Part shown: positions 28,121 through 36,920 of the stretch, in pieces
Numbering within the stretch: the stretch's first letter is position 1
Layout of the letters: each line of letters begins with the position of its first letter
From: Anaerolineae bacterium
GTDB lineage: Bacteria > Chloroflexota > Anaerolineae > Aggregatilineales > J027
DNA length: 64,000 nucleotides
Reading direction: 5' to 3'
Assembly (NCBI GenBank): GCA_021463865.1
Contig: JAJTXY010000014.1
Location: forward strand, 41,701 to 105,700
Program-made: the position numbers and the translations under genes
Notes under the pieces: model-generated
The model's input: the letters and a program-made list of their open reading frames with translations, nothing else
The model's database searches: none
Told to the model about the DNA's origin: nothing

Positions 28121-28553
28121 AAATAACTTTCTTTACTTAGAGAGGACTCGACTACAACAAAATACTAACCTAGATAGAATAAGGTTTCAAATCGTTGAAA
28201 AAAATTTCAGTATTCCAAAAAGTGTTAAACAGTCAGCGAACCAGTTAAAGGTGCTGACAAAATACAAGCAGTAGATGAAAGAGGAAAAAATCTATCTAAA
28301 AGTTAGGCGTAGATGGGATAGAACGACAAGGGTAGGGAGTTGGATCTACTAAAGTTGGCGAATTCCAAAGCGAGACTTCCCATCGGTTGGATACATAAAT
28401 TCAGCACGGCGGCTTTAGCCCCGTGTGTGCTTATCAGTGACATCGGCGTCCCAACGATGTGTTTTCGGCATGGGGAGGCCGGGCAGGGTTGGAGACGGCG
28501 ACGATGTACCCGATCAATACACCGCGTCCCAAAACCTCCACTACCCAAGTGCC
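28121..28553. other. 433-bp intergenic stretch between M42 operon and L,D-transpeptidase gene
   Basis: The first 200 bp are AT-rich and should hold the M42 operon promoter. The remainder is GC-richer and contains a palindrome (28405-28425). A minus-strand frame (28303-28557) overlaps the transpeptidase stop by ATGA but has an odd composition and no recognisable motif, so I do not call it a gene. Confidence 0.5.
28405..28425. repeat. Small REP-like palindrome
   Basis: CACGG (28405-28409) pairs with CCGTG (28421-28425), and GGCT pairs with AGCC inside, leaving one bulged C. The centre GGCTTTAGCC resembles the core of short interspersed palindromes in several phyla. Only one copy was noticed in the window. 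Confidence 0.35.
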
Positions 28554-30203
28554 TCATCGCTGAATTTCGACCACGACGCCGGGTTCCGCCCAGTCATAGA
28601 GGAGCGCGGCATTATCTGAACTGACCAAGATACAGCCATAGGTGACGGGGTGGCCTAAATCGCCTGTCCATAATAATTGCGATGAGCCGCGTGTCGGAAA
28701 ACCATGAAAGCCATTCATAAAGTCGGAACTGGGCACAGGCCGATAGACCCCCATGAAATGCGGCATCCATAGATTCCAATTGCCTGCGTAGGCATCTTCT
28801 TCATGCGACTGGATTTGAAATACCCCCGGTGAGGTTGGGCTGCTAGAAATCCCTGTACTGGCGACCCAATCCCAAATCACCTGCCCATTTTCATAGACCC
28901 ACACATGCTGCTGGCTGATACTCACTACAATCCGCTTATTCGGCACAATCGGCAGCGGTAAAAATTCATCCAACGAGGGGATAGTCAGCGTTTGGCCGAC
29001 ACTTAGATCATCTGGCACACCGGGATTCGCGGCTTGAATCCAAGGGTAGGGCACGCCAAAATCATAGGCAATACTCGAAAAGGTATCCCCAGCCTCGACA
29101 GTATACCGTGTATCATGGTGATAGACACGTATCACCGGATCAGTTCGCATAGCAGCAATCGCTTGTTGAATAGCCGCGACCCCCTCATCCACCTTCAAAT
29201 ACCGATCCGCGCCCAACGTCCCAGATTGCTGTTCCAAAAATGTCTTGATGAGCGTCGTATCCATATTTAAGGATAATCCGCTTGGGCTGTTGGGGTCAGA
29301 AACCGCCATCAAAAACGCGGCCCATTGTTCTGGCGACAAACTCCAATAAGTGGATTGGTTGGGGATCGGATCATAGGCATTGATATTGAGTGGGCTGGCT
29401 AACAAAATCGTCGCCTGTGCCACCATCGCACTTGAATCAGTGATGGTTGGCGGCACGGCCATCATGACCAAATCAATTACCCCGTCGGCCAATTCTTGAC
29501 CGGGATTCTCTTGCAGCGCCATGAGTGTCGCTTGGACATCTAACATGCGTCCATCTTGGGCCGGGGTGGGCTGGACTTGCCCATTGACCAGTTGCACCCC
29601 CGCATTCAACGCCGGAAGATTCACTTGAGTTGCGAGATCGTTTAATCCGGTCTGGGCCAATGCTGGATCAATCACCACGACTGGCGCGACATCTGCTCCA
29701 AAAAGACCTTTTATCTTCGCCCTAAAACCACCCTCTGACCGACCATAATCCTGTGCGGCGCGTGCGGTGGCCTGAGCATCAATCGCAATGCCCAAAAGAG
29801 TCGGGTCAATGCGCCATGTTCTATCCCCATCGCGTAGCAGCATTCCATCGGTCTGCCATGCGGATTGAATCGCGGCGGCGGCCTCCGTCTCAGATTTTCC
29901 ACCAAGATCAACCCCGGCGGAATGGACACCGGGTAAAATCTTGCCACCCCCATAGACCACGCCAGCGCCTAATGCCAAGACCATACACATCACGACAGAC
30001 AACCCAATCATGCCCATTAGCCCCATGAGCCAAACATTACGATTGGCAAAAATCGAAGATCGGGCAGGTGGGCGCTGCGGGGTAGGTCGGGCAGGCGCGG
30101 GTTGCGGGGCCGGACGAGTCGGATACCCCTGAGCGAGGCGCGGTGCTAAATTCTGGCGTGGCTGAAGTTGTGGACGTGATGGGCGAACAGGTTTTGGTTG
30201 CAT
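28554..30203 (-). CDS. L,D-transpeptidase with LysM and peptidoglycan-binding domains
   Basis: About 549 residues. A Pro/Arg-rich cytoplasmic head (1-50) precedes one transmembrane helix (about 54-83). Outside, two peptidoglycan-binding-type segments follow (one with GVDLGGKSETEAAAAIQSAW), then a LysM domain (about 367-416, YTVEAGDTFSSIAYDFGVPY) and a YkuD catalytic domain (about 425-549). The catalytic cysteine is C524 in HPVTYGCILVSS. The usual motif is S/T-x-G-C with His at x; here the x is Tyr522. The enzyme should cross-link peptidoglycan or attach proteins to it by 3-3 bonds. It is monocistronic on the minus strand and divergent from the gene at 30364. Confidence 0.9.
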   Translation of the reverse strand: MQPKPVRPSRPQLQPRQNLAPRLAQGYPTRPAPQPAPARPTPQRPPARSSIFANRNVWLMGLMGMIGLSVVMCMVLALGAGVVYGGGKILPGVHSAGVDLGGKSETEAAAAIQSAWQTDGMLLRDGDRTWRIDPTLLGIAIDAQATARAAQDYGRSEGGFRAKIKGLFGADVAPVVVIDPALAQTGLNDLATQVNLPALNAGVQLVNGQVQPTPAQDGRMLDVQATLMALQENPGQELADGVIDLVMMAVPPTITDSSAMVAQATILLASPLNINAYDPIPNQSTYWSLSPEQWAAFLMAVSDPNSPSGLSLNMDTTLIKTFLEQQSGTLGADRYLKVDEGVAAIQQAIAAMRTDPVIRVYHHDTRYTVEAGDTFSSIAYDFGVPYPWIQAANPGVPDDLSVGQTLTIPSLDEFLPLPIVPNKRIVVSISQQHVWVYENGQVIWDWVASTGISSSPTSPGVFQIQSHEEDAYAGNWNLWMPHFMGVYRPVPSSDFMNGFHGFPTRGSSQLLWTGDLGHPVTYGCILVSSDNAALLYDWAEPGVVVEIQR

Positions 30204-30363
30204 GGAGTTTTGATTGGAGGTGCTCGTTAAATTGACCTTTCTCTTAATAGGCTAAGGCGGGTCAAGCCAGTTGTCAAGCGATTGTCACGAAACCGTAACC
30301 CTTCCGTGCTGGCAAAGCAAAATAGGCGTGCTATAGTTAGTGCGCTTGGGAGAAAATGATTTG

Positions 30364-31428
30364 ATGAGAAGAAAAAAACTGTCCATCCCACCAACTCAAC
30401 AGTCCAACGGCGCACCACCGCCCCTGACTCCGCACCCCGCCCCGCCGATTGGCATGGTCAAACCGCTGGCCGAAGAACCCCCTTCTTGGTTGTTCGTCAG
30501 CTTTATGGGCATCGGCACTGGTCTATTGCTGGTGTCGTGTATTGTCTTAGCCGGGGTAGGCTATTGGATACTCAATGGCCGTGAGGATGACCCGGATAAA
30601 GAGGCCGAAGTCGAAACGCCTTCTATGCCAGCAACTGCCACCATTTTTGTGGTGGGGGAGGTGCCTACCAACGGCCCCACCAACACAGCTACCCTTGATA
30701 TTTCCCCAACCCCCAGCAACACTGCGACCATCCCGCCAACTTCCACACCGTCCGGGCCAACCCTGACCTATACCTTTGTTCCACCCACGCGCTTGCCTGC
30801 GTCGAATACCCCCACTGCTACTCGTACCTTGCTGCCCACCAATACATCTGAACCTACTATGCCGCCAACGATTGGGCCGACTGCCACCATCGGTTTTACA
30901 CCCTTTCCTACCAACACACTGGATGCCCCGCTCCTTTCCAATAACAGTCAACAGGCCGGGGCGGTCAACTCACCTACCACAACCCGAACCTTGCCACCCA
31001 CGACACCAACATCAACCGCTACAACAACTCCCGCAATGGGGCAGCGCATCCGCCTGTTTTATGACAGCGCCAGCTTCTATTTATGGAATCCGACTCGCAA
31101 CCGCATTCTGCTAGAAAATATTGCGTTCGAGGCGATTGACAGCACGGGGCTTTCAACTGGATATCGTTTTGACGGCTCACGCTGGGCGGAGTTTTATGAA
31201 TATGTGGAGCCAAATAACTGCGCCAGCATCGAGATTACCGCTGGCCCAACGTGGTTGCGGCCTCGGCAATGCGTGGTCTATAACGCCGAAGTCACCCCCC
31301 AAAGTAGCGCTCCGTTTATTTTTTGGGTATCACGCTCAGGGATCACTCAATTTCGAGTGTTGTGGAATGAGCAGGAAATTGGCCGCTGCACCATAGGAGC
31401 AGGTCAATGTGATGTGTTCTTGCCATAA
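30364..31428 (+). CDS. Anchored Thr/Pro-rich protein with a C-terminal domain of unknown function
   Basis: About 354 residues. A short basic and proline-rich cytoplasmic head precedes one transmembrane helix (about 42-70). Residues 85-235 are a low-complexity linker of Thr, Pro, Ser and Asn. The final 125 residues form a compact domain beginning GQRIRLFYDSASFYLWNPTR and containing four cysteines that could form disulfides outside the cell. The function is unknown. The frame opens at a GTG (30340), but GGGAGA at 30348-30353 favours the TTG/ATG pair at 30361/30364; the ATG is chosen. It ends 12 bp before the MBL hydrolase gene. Confidence 0.78.
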   Translation: MRRKKLSIPPTQQSNGAPPPLTPHPAPPIGMVKPLAEEPPSWLFVSFMGIGTGLLLVSCIVLAGVGYWILNGREDDPDKEAEVETPSMPATATIFVVGEVPTNGPTNTATLDISPTPSNTATIPPTSTPSGPTLTYTFVPPTRLPASNTPTATRTLLPTNTSEPTMPPTIGPTATIGFTPFPTNTLDAPLLSNNSQQAGAVNSPTTTRTLPPTTPTSTATTTPAMGQRIRLFYDSASFYLWNPTRNRILLENIAFEAIDSTGLSTGYRFDGSRWAEFYEYVEPNNCASIEITAGPTWLRPRQCVVYNAEVTPQSSAPFIFWVSRSGITQFRVLWNEQEIGRCTIGAGQCDVFLP

Positions 31429-31440
31429 GGGGATAAGCAA

Positions 31441-32121
31441 ATGCAGCCAATTAGTGAGAACATCTATACTTTTACCGGCTTGCCTGCTGGACGGGTGTAT
31501 TGTCTGGTGGATAGCGAGGGTTTAACCCTCATTGATGCTAGTGTCCCACCTGCGGGGAAACGAATTCTCAAACAGATTATAGCAAAGGGGTATCAGCCCA
31601 AAGATGTCAAACGGATTTTGATCACCCATGCCCATCCCGACCATGTGGGGGCATTGTCAAACTTGAGGGATGTGACAGGTGCGGCGGTTTGGGCATCGGC
31701 ATTGGAAAAACCCGTCATTCAAGGTGAGATGCCGATTCCGCGTAGAAAAGCTGGTATCCGTCCCCCCAATACCAAATTGAAACCTGTTCCCGTTGACCGT
31801 GAATTGAGCGATGGCGAAACTCTATCTGAAATCTTGGGTGGGCTGCAAGTTATTGCTACACCGGGTCACGCACCGGGGCATATTTCATTCTGGCATCCCG
31901 AAAAACGCCTATTGTTTACAGGCGATGTGATCTTTAATATCCCGCGTAAAATGCGCCTGCCCTACGCATTTTTAACAGTGGATATGGACGAAAATCGGCG
32001 CTCGGTCAGCAAAATCGCGGCCCTCGAACCCAAAATTCTCTGTTTTGGACATGGCAAGCCCATCGCTGAAAACGCGACGGAACAACTGCGGATATTCGCG
32101 CAGAAATATGGGTTGTCTTAA
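31441..32121 (+). CDS. MBL-fold metallo-hydrolase
   Basis: About 226 residues with the complete metallo-beta-lactamase-fold ligand set: ITHAHPDHVG (H63, H65, D67, H68), GHAPGH (third histidine), FTGDVIF (bridging Asp) and CFGHGKP (last His). Two metals should activate water for hydrolysis. The family covers glyoxalase II-like, lactonase and RNase-type enzymes, and the substrate cannot be deduced. AAGGGG lies nine bases before the ATG. Its TAA abuts, with no gap, the stop of the convergent polyprenyl synthase gene. Confidence 0.9.
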   Translation: MQPISENIYTFTGLPAGRVYCLVDSEGLTLIDASVPPAGKRILKQIIAKGYQPKDVKRILITHAHPDHVGALSNLRDVTGAAVWASALEKPVIQGEMPIPRRKAGIRPPNTKLKPVPVDRELSDGETLSEILGGLQVIATPGHAPGHISFWHPEKRLLFTGDVIFNIPRKMRLPYAFLTVDMDENRRSVSKIAALEPKILCFGHGKPIAENATEQLRIFAQKYGLS

Positions 32122-33162
32122 TCAATACGCCCGATTGACGATAAACGCCACAATATTGAACAACTCATCCCGATAATCGGACGGGGTGGGATACTGATTT
32201 TCTAGCCCCTGCACTACTTCGACATAATGACTCTGCGCCTCGGCCTGAATCGCCTCCTGCACCCCTTCCGCCGTCAAAATATCATAGAGGCGGGTGGTGA
32301 TGTCGGTAGGCAGCGGCGCGGGATGTTGATAAAGTTCGCGTAATTCGCTGACCACAGACGGCGCGAGATGTTCATACGCCCACAAAATTGGCAGTGATTT
32401 TTTCTTGGCCGTCAAATCATCACTGGCGGATTTTCCAGTTTCCTCCGGTTTGCCCCAAATCCCCAACACATCATCTTGAATTTGAAACGCGACTCCCAAA
32501 TGCCGCCCAATCGAAATAAGGGTATCCGCCTGCGAAATCGGCGCCCCAGCAAAAATTGCTCCCCCTGCCAATGCCGCCCCCAACAATGGCCCGGTTTTGA
32601 GTTCGACCATTAAGCGATACTCATCAGCCTGCACGTCGTCGCGGCTCTCAAACGAAATATCCAACATCTGGCCTTTGACCGTATCCACACACGCCTTTGC
32701 CAAGATGCGTTCGGCATGGACAATCATACGTGGATCGAGATTGGGCACATCGGCTTCGGCCACGATTTGAAAACTGATGCCATACGCCCCATCGCCCGTA
32801 TTGATGGCCTGATTCACCCCCCACAACTTCCATACCGTCGGACGCCCCCGCCGTAAATCAGAGTGATCCATCACATCATCGTGGATGAGCGAGAAATTAT
32901 GAATCAGTTCAATCGCCGAAGCCATCGCCAGTGCATCTTCGGGATTACCGCCTATCGCCCCACATGACAGCATGGTCAGTAGGGGACGGATTTGTTTGCC
33001 GGGGTTGATTTTTGCCGGATGCCCCTCCGCGTCCAGCCAGCCCAAATGATAGCCGAGCATGGCTTCTAATAGAGGGGAGTCGCTGAGATGTTTTTGGATG
33101 GTGCGTTGATAATAATCGTTGAAGGCCGTTAGCAGAGAAGCAGCGAGATTTTGCTTGCCCAT
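32122..33162 (-). CDS. Polyprenyl synthetase family protein
   Basis: About 346 residues, a trans-isoprenyl diphosphate synthase. The first Asp-rich motif is IHDDVMDHSDLRRGRPT and the second is FQIQDDVLGIWG; both are the magnesium-diphosphate binding sites. The basic loop GKQIRPLLTML is also present. It condenses isopentenyl diphosphate with allylic diphosphates; the chain length is set by residues before the first motif, which are small/bulky mixed (IELIHNFSLIHDD) and do not allow a firm call. It likely supplies lipid carriers, quinone tails or carotenoid precursors. The product is membrane-associated or cytosolic. Confidence 0.92.
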   Translation of the reverse strand: MGKQNLAASLLTAFNDYYQRTIQKHLSDSPLLEAMLGYHLGWLDAEGHPAKINPGKQIRPLLTMLSCGAIGGNPEDALAMASAIELIHNFSLIHDDVMDHSDLRRGRPTVWKLWGVNQAINTGDGAYGISFQIVAEADVPNLDPRMIVHAERILAKACVDTVKGQMLDISFESRDDVQADEYRLMVELKTGPLLGAALAGGAIFAGAPISQADTLISIGRHLGVAFQIQDDVLGIWGKPEETGKSASDDLTAKKKSLPILWAYEHLAPSVVSELRELYQHPAPLPTDITTRLYDILTAEGVQEAIQAEAQSHYVEVVQGLENQYPTPSDYRDELFNIVAFIVNRAY

Positions 33163-33299
33163 GAATTGTCCTTATGCCGGGAGGCTAGTCATCTTATGAT
33201 TGTACAGGGCAGCAGGCCAAATTTAAAGCGAGATTAGAGGAATTTCACGATATACTCAGCGATTACATATGATTTTTGGGCATCCATAGCGAGGGTGAC

Positions 33300-34400
33300 A
33301 TGCGGGTGGCATTGGTACATGACTGGCTCAATCAAATGGGGGGGGCGGAAGATGTCCTAGAAGCATTGGTCGCCCTCTATCCCGACGCCCCCATCTATAC
33401 CAGCATCTATTGGCGCGAAAAAATGCCCGCCCACTGGCAAAAATGGGAGTTACACACCCTCTGGATAGACCGCCTACCCAAAATCCATCAGAAACATCAA
33501 GCCTTTTTCCCGCTGTACCCGCTGGCATGGGGTGGCTTAAAACTCGCCGATGTGGATGTGGTGTTGAGCAACAAAAGCGGCTTCTGTCATGGGTTAAAGG
33601 TCGGGCCGAAGACGTTGCATGTGTGTTACTGCCTTGCCCCCACCCGCTATGTCTGGCAATACGACGCCTATATGGAACGTGAAAACGTACCCAAGCCGAT
33701 TCGATTGGCCCTGCGCCCCTTAATTGGCCTACTGCGAAAATGGGATTATCGCGCTGCCCAAAAAGTCCACCACTTCATCGCCATCAGTACCGAGATTCAG
33801 CAGCGCATCCAGCAATATTATGATCGAGAGTCGGTGATTATATACCCCCCGGTGGATACGCAGCGTTTTGTACCCGTCCCTGATGTTGGGGATTATTTTT
33901 TGAGTATCGGACGGCTGATTCCCTATAAGCGGGTGGATTTGGCGGTGCAGGCCTGTACCCGGCTCGGCTTACCACTCAAAGTCGGTGGACGGGGACGGGA
34001 TATTGACCGATTGAAAAGCATGGCAGGCCCGACGATTGAGTTTTTGGGTTATGTGCCAGATGAGGAATTACCGGGGTTGTTCGCCCGCGCCAAAGCCTTT
34101 ATCTTCCCCGGCCTTGAAGATTTTGGCATCACCCCGGTACAGGCCCAAGCCGCCGGACGCCCTGTAATCGCGTATAAAGGCGGGGGCGCATTGGATACCG
34201 TCATTCCGGGCAAGACAGGCGTACTATTTGAGGAGCAAACCGTCGAATCCTTGATGGCAGCATTGCAAGCCTTTGATGCCAGTGCGTATAATCCTGCCGA
34301 TTGTCGCGCCCATGCCCTAAAATTTGATGTACAGGTGTTTGATCAACAAATCACCGCGTTTGTAGACAGGGCGTTGACGGATTTTCGGCAAAAACAGTAA
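33300..34400 (+). CDS. Glycosyltransferase family 4 protein
   Basis: About 366 residues, GT-B fold, starting MRVALVHDWLNQMGGAEDVL as in mannosyltransferases of polysaccharide clusters. The C-terminal half has YFLSIGRLIPYKRVDLAVQA, VPDEELPGLFARAKAFIFPG and GLEDFGITPVQAQAAGRPVI with the catalytic-region E-x7-E pattern. It should transfer a sugar from a nucleotide donor to a lipid-linked or growing glycan. An in-frame TTG at 33276 is possible, but GAGGG six bases before the ATG at 33300 fixes the start. It opens the polysaccharide cluster, which resumes at 36083 after the restriction-modification pair. Confidence 0.9.
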   Translation: MRVALVHDWLNQMGGAEDVLEALVALYPDAPIYTSIYWREKMPAHWQKWELHTLWIDRLPKIHQKHQAFFPLYPLAWGGLKLADVDVVLSNKSGFCHGLKVGPKTLHVCYCLAPTRYVWQYDAYMERENVPKPIRLALRPLIGLLRKWDYRAAQKVHHFIAISTEIQQRIQQYYDRESVIIYPPVDTQRFVPVPDVGDYFLSIGRLIPYKRVDLAVQACTRLGLPLKVGGRGRDIDRLKSMAGPTIEFLGYVPDEELPGLFARAKAFIFPGLEDFGITPVQAQAAGRPVIAYKGGGALDTVIPGKTGVLFEEQTVESLMAALQAFDASAYNPADCRAHALKFDVQVFDQQITAFVDRALTDFRQKQ

Positions 34401-34443
34401 GATGAGTATTGAGGTCTTTAAATTCAGCCGAGTGTGATAATTT

Positions 34444-35349
34444 ATGGGCATTCCGCATCCAATTCCCTATCAGGGCAGCAAACGCAAACTGGCTGAAATT
34501 ATTTTGCGTTATATCCCCGATGACACCCAGCGTTTGATTGAGCCATTTGCGGGTTCAGCAGCCGTTTCCATCGCGGCAGCCTATCACGGTAAAGCCCGAC
34601 AATTTTTACTCAATGACCTCAATGTGCCATTGATGATTTTATGGAATCGTATTATCCATCAACCAAACGATATAGCGACTGGCTATCAATATTTATGGGA
34701 ATGTCAACACGGGCAAGAAAAAGACTACTACACCTTTGTCCGTGATGAATTTAACCGAACGCGCCGCCCCGATTATTTCCTCTATTTGCTGGCCCGTTGT
34801 GTCAAAGCGGCTGTACGCTATAACGCCGCCGGGGATTTTAACCAGAGTGCTGATAATCGCCGCAAGGGGGCTGTCCCCGCTACTATGCGAAGCCACATTG
34901 CCCGGACATCGCAATTATTATTGGGCAAGACGACCTTGTGGGCAACCGACTATCGAGAAGTTCTGGAAGCCGTCCATTCATTGGATGTGGTCTATCTCGA
35001 TCCGCCTTATCAAGGAACATCCAACGGGAGGGATGGACGTTACCTTGCTGGATTACAGTATGACGAATTTATAGATACACTAAAAAGTCTCAATCAAGGT
35101 GGGATAGGCTATATCCTGAGTTATGATGGTAACACCGGAACCAAAAGATATGGCAAGCCGCTGCCCAATTCCCTCGGCTTGACCAAACTCGTGATTAATG
35201 CAGGCCGTTCGTCCCAAGCCACCTTGCTGGGGCGGGATGTCATTACCTATGAATCGCTGTATCTTTCGCCATCCTTGATAACCCGCCTTGATGCGTCATC
35301 CCAACTCTATACCTCGCTGTCGTCCTTACCATTGGTTTCCGCTTTATGA
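34444..35349 (+). CDS. DNA adenine methyltransferase, D12 class
   Basis: About 301 residues with PIPYQGSKRKLAEII at the start, the SAM-binding EPFAGSAAVS (33-42), LNDLN and the catalytic DPPY (186-189). This is the alpha-type N6-adenine methylase arrangement (Dam/DpnII-like D12 family). It should protect DNA against the endonuclease encoded next to it, with which it overlaps by ATGA (35346-35349). Several GATC sites remain in this window and GATC does not look depleted, so recognition cannot be inferred. The pair is probably mobile, being placed inside a surface-polysaccharide cluster. Confidence 0.9.
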   Translation: MGIPHPIPYQGSKRKLAEIILRYIPDDTQRLIEPFAGSAAVSIAAAYHGKARQFLLNDLNVPLMILWNRIIHQPNDIATGYQYLWECQHGQEKDYYTFVRDEFNRTRRPDYFLYLLARCVKAAVRYNAAGDFNQSADNRRKGAVPATMRSHIARTSQLLLGKTTLWATDYREVLEAVHSLDVVYLDPPYQGTSNGRDGRYLAGLQYDEFIDTLKSLNQGGIGYILSYDGNTGTKRYGKPLPNSLGLTKLVINAGRSSQATLLGRDVITYESLYLSPSLITRLDASSQLYTSLSSLPLVSAL

Positions 35350-36080
35350 ATCTCCCCAATTTACCGCCAGAGTTTTTGGAACTGTTGAAAACTATCAAAG
35401 GAAAACGTTCCAAAATAGTTATTGACCACATTTTGAAACACGGTTTCATTACAACCGAAGACCTTGAGCAGCTTTATGGCTATAAACACCCGCCGCGTGC
35501 CGTCCGAGATGTACGGGAACAGGGAATCCCCCTAGAAAGTTTTAGCGTCAAAAATCGAGATGGCCTCACTATCAGCGCCTATCGTTTTGGCGACCCTACC
35601 CAAGCACGTCAACGACAATTGACTGGCAGACAGCCTATCCCTAAAGTCTTTAAACAGGCGTTGATAGAAGCACATGGGTCAAAATGCTCGATATGTGGCG
35701 GAAATTTTGAGGGGCGTTATCTGCAAGTAGATCATCGTGTTCCCTATGGAATCGCCGGGGATATTGTTGGCTTGGAAATACACGAGTTCATGCTTGTCTG
35801 TGCTTCATGCAATCGGGCAAAATCATGGTCATGTGAACACTGCCCTAATTGGTATGGCGAAAAATCCCCCGCAATCTGCCAAACTTGTTATTGGGCCAAT
35901 CCCACTCACTATGACCACATTGCGGGGCAACCCATTCGGCGACTAGATATTATATGGGCTGATGAAGAAGTCGAAATATTTGACGCCATAAAAAAATCGG
36001 CAGAAACTTATGGGGAGTCTTTGCCAAATTACGTCAAGAGGCTGCTCGAGAAACAGTTCAAATCGAAACAAGGTGAATAA
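35346..36080 (+). CDS. HNH restriction endonuclease, partner of the D12 methylase
   Basis: About 244 residues. An N-terminal helical region (1-95) probably recognises DNA. The HNH core has CSIC (C114, C117), LQVDHRVPYG (D129, H130) and MLVCASCNRAKSW (C152, C155, N156). A further zinc site is suggested by C163, C166, C178 and C181. The cysteine-rich beta-beta-alpha-metal fold and overlap with an adenine methylase identify a type II restriction enzyme. The four-base ATGA overlap implies translational coupling, with the methylase made first. The site specificity is unknown. AAGGTGA near its end serves the next gene. Confidence 0.88.
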   Translation: MNLPNLPPEFLELLKTIKGKRSKIVIDHILKHGFITTEDLEQLYGYKHPPRAVRDVREQGIPLESFSVKNRDGLTISAYRFGDPTQARQRQLTGRQPIPKVFKQALIEAHGSKCSICGGNFEGRYLQVDHRVPYGIAGDIVGLEIHEFMLVCASCNRAKSWSCEHCPNWYGEKSPAICQTCYWANPTHYDHIAGQPIRRLDIIWADEEVEIFDAIKKSAETYGESLPNYVKRLLEKQFKSKQGE

Positions 36081-36082
36081 TA

Positions 36083-36802
36083 GTGGAACTGCTCACCCTT
36101 TGGAACTTTGTCCTGCGCCGCTGGTGGTTAATTGCCATCCCCGCCGCGATTACCCTGTTGTGGAGTCTACCCGCCATCCCGGACGCCATTTCTCCGCCAG
36201 AAACCTATGGTGCAAGTATTCGTTTTACAGCGGCTGCCCCACCCGATGCCGACAACGCGACGGCTGTGCCCGAAAATTCGACCAGCGGCACGTATGAAGA
36301 CACCGCCTATGTCCCGTGGCTGGCGTCGGAATATGTGGTGGTCAATATGCCGCAGTGGGTCACGAGCAGCAACTTTGCCCGCGAGGTCAGCGCCACCCTG
36401 CAAAATGACTACAATCTCAACATCAGCGCCGACGATTTACGTCCTGCTTTTGCCGCCGACAGCGCCCGCAGCATTTTCGTGGTCTATTTTGGCTGGGATA
36501 ATAAGGCCGAATTGGAAAAAATCGCCGCCGCCACCATCAGCGTTTTGCAAACTCGCAATCAGCAATATTTCCCGCAGTTCGCCTATGCCCCTGCCCAGAT
36601 TGTGCCGCTAGATGAAATTGATGTGGTTCGCACCGTGCCCCCCATGACCACCCGGCTTAATCCCTTTATACGCATTGTGATTGGTTTAGCAGCGGGGCTT
36701 GGCTTGGCGGCATTGGCCGAATATTTAGATGACAGCGTGCGCGAAAAGGCCGACATTGAAAAAATCGGCTTGGAGGTTTTGGGAGTGATTCCCCGAACTT
36801 AG
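36083..36802 (+). CDS. Wzz-like polysaccharide chain-length determinant (first)
   Basis: About 239 residues with a transmembrane helix near each end (about 13-30 and 195-215) and an external domain between, the layout of polysaccharide co-polymerases. The first helix is preceded by LWNFVLRRWWLIAIP and the second is followed by EYLDDSVREKADIEKIGLEV, both typical. Such proteins set glycan chain length and pair with a BY-kinase. The start is a GTG at 36083, seven bases after AAGGTGA, three bases beyond the endonuclease stop. It is therefore placed as if co-transcribed with the restriction unit. Confidence 0.85.
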   Translation: MELLTLWNFVLRRWWLIAIPAAITLLWSLPAIPDAISPPETYGASIRFTAAAPPDADNATAVPENSTSGTYEDTAYVPWLASEYVVVNMPQWVTSSNFAREVSATLQNDYNLNISADDLRPAFAADSARSIFVVYFGWDNKAELEKIAAATISVLQTRNQQYFPQFAYAPAQIVPLDEIDVVRTVPPMTTRLNPFIRIVIGLAAGLGLAALAEYLDDSVREKADIEKIGLEVLGVIPRT

Positions 36803-36871
36803 CCGATTGCACCACCCCTTGACGCCGCCTGACAGACGATTGAACAACGGGCTAGGCGATAGGGGTTGTCT

Positions 36872-36889
36872 GCCGCTATAATGTGCGGC
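36872..36889 (+). promoter_or_regulatory. -10-like TATAAT enclosed in a palindrome
   Basis: TATAAT at 36877-36882 lies between GCCGC (36872-36876) and GCGGC (36885-36889). The hexamer is 38 bp upstream of the second wzz-like start, so it may be a promoter. A good -35 was not seen. The arms could be an operator or form a hairpin at the 5' end. Confidence 0.45.
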
Positions 36890-36920
36890 GCTTTGCCACA
36901 ACTGCGGAGAATAAGCATTT

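Noticed and set aside
28303..28557. An 84-codon frame overlapping the L,D-transpeptidase stop by ATGA
   Set aside because: The overlap looks like translational coupling, but the product is rich in Cys, His and Arg, has no ribosome site or recognisable motif, and spans a palindrome; probably chance.
34444..36080. Idea that the methylase recognises GATC like Dam/DpnII
   Set aside because: D12 methylases have many specificities, and GATC is present throughout the window without obvious depletion, so no site can be assigned.
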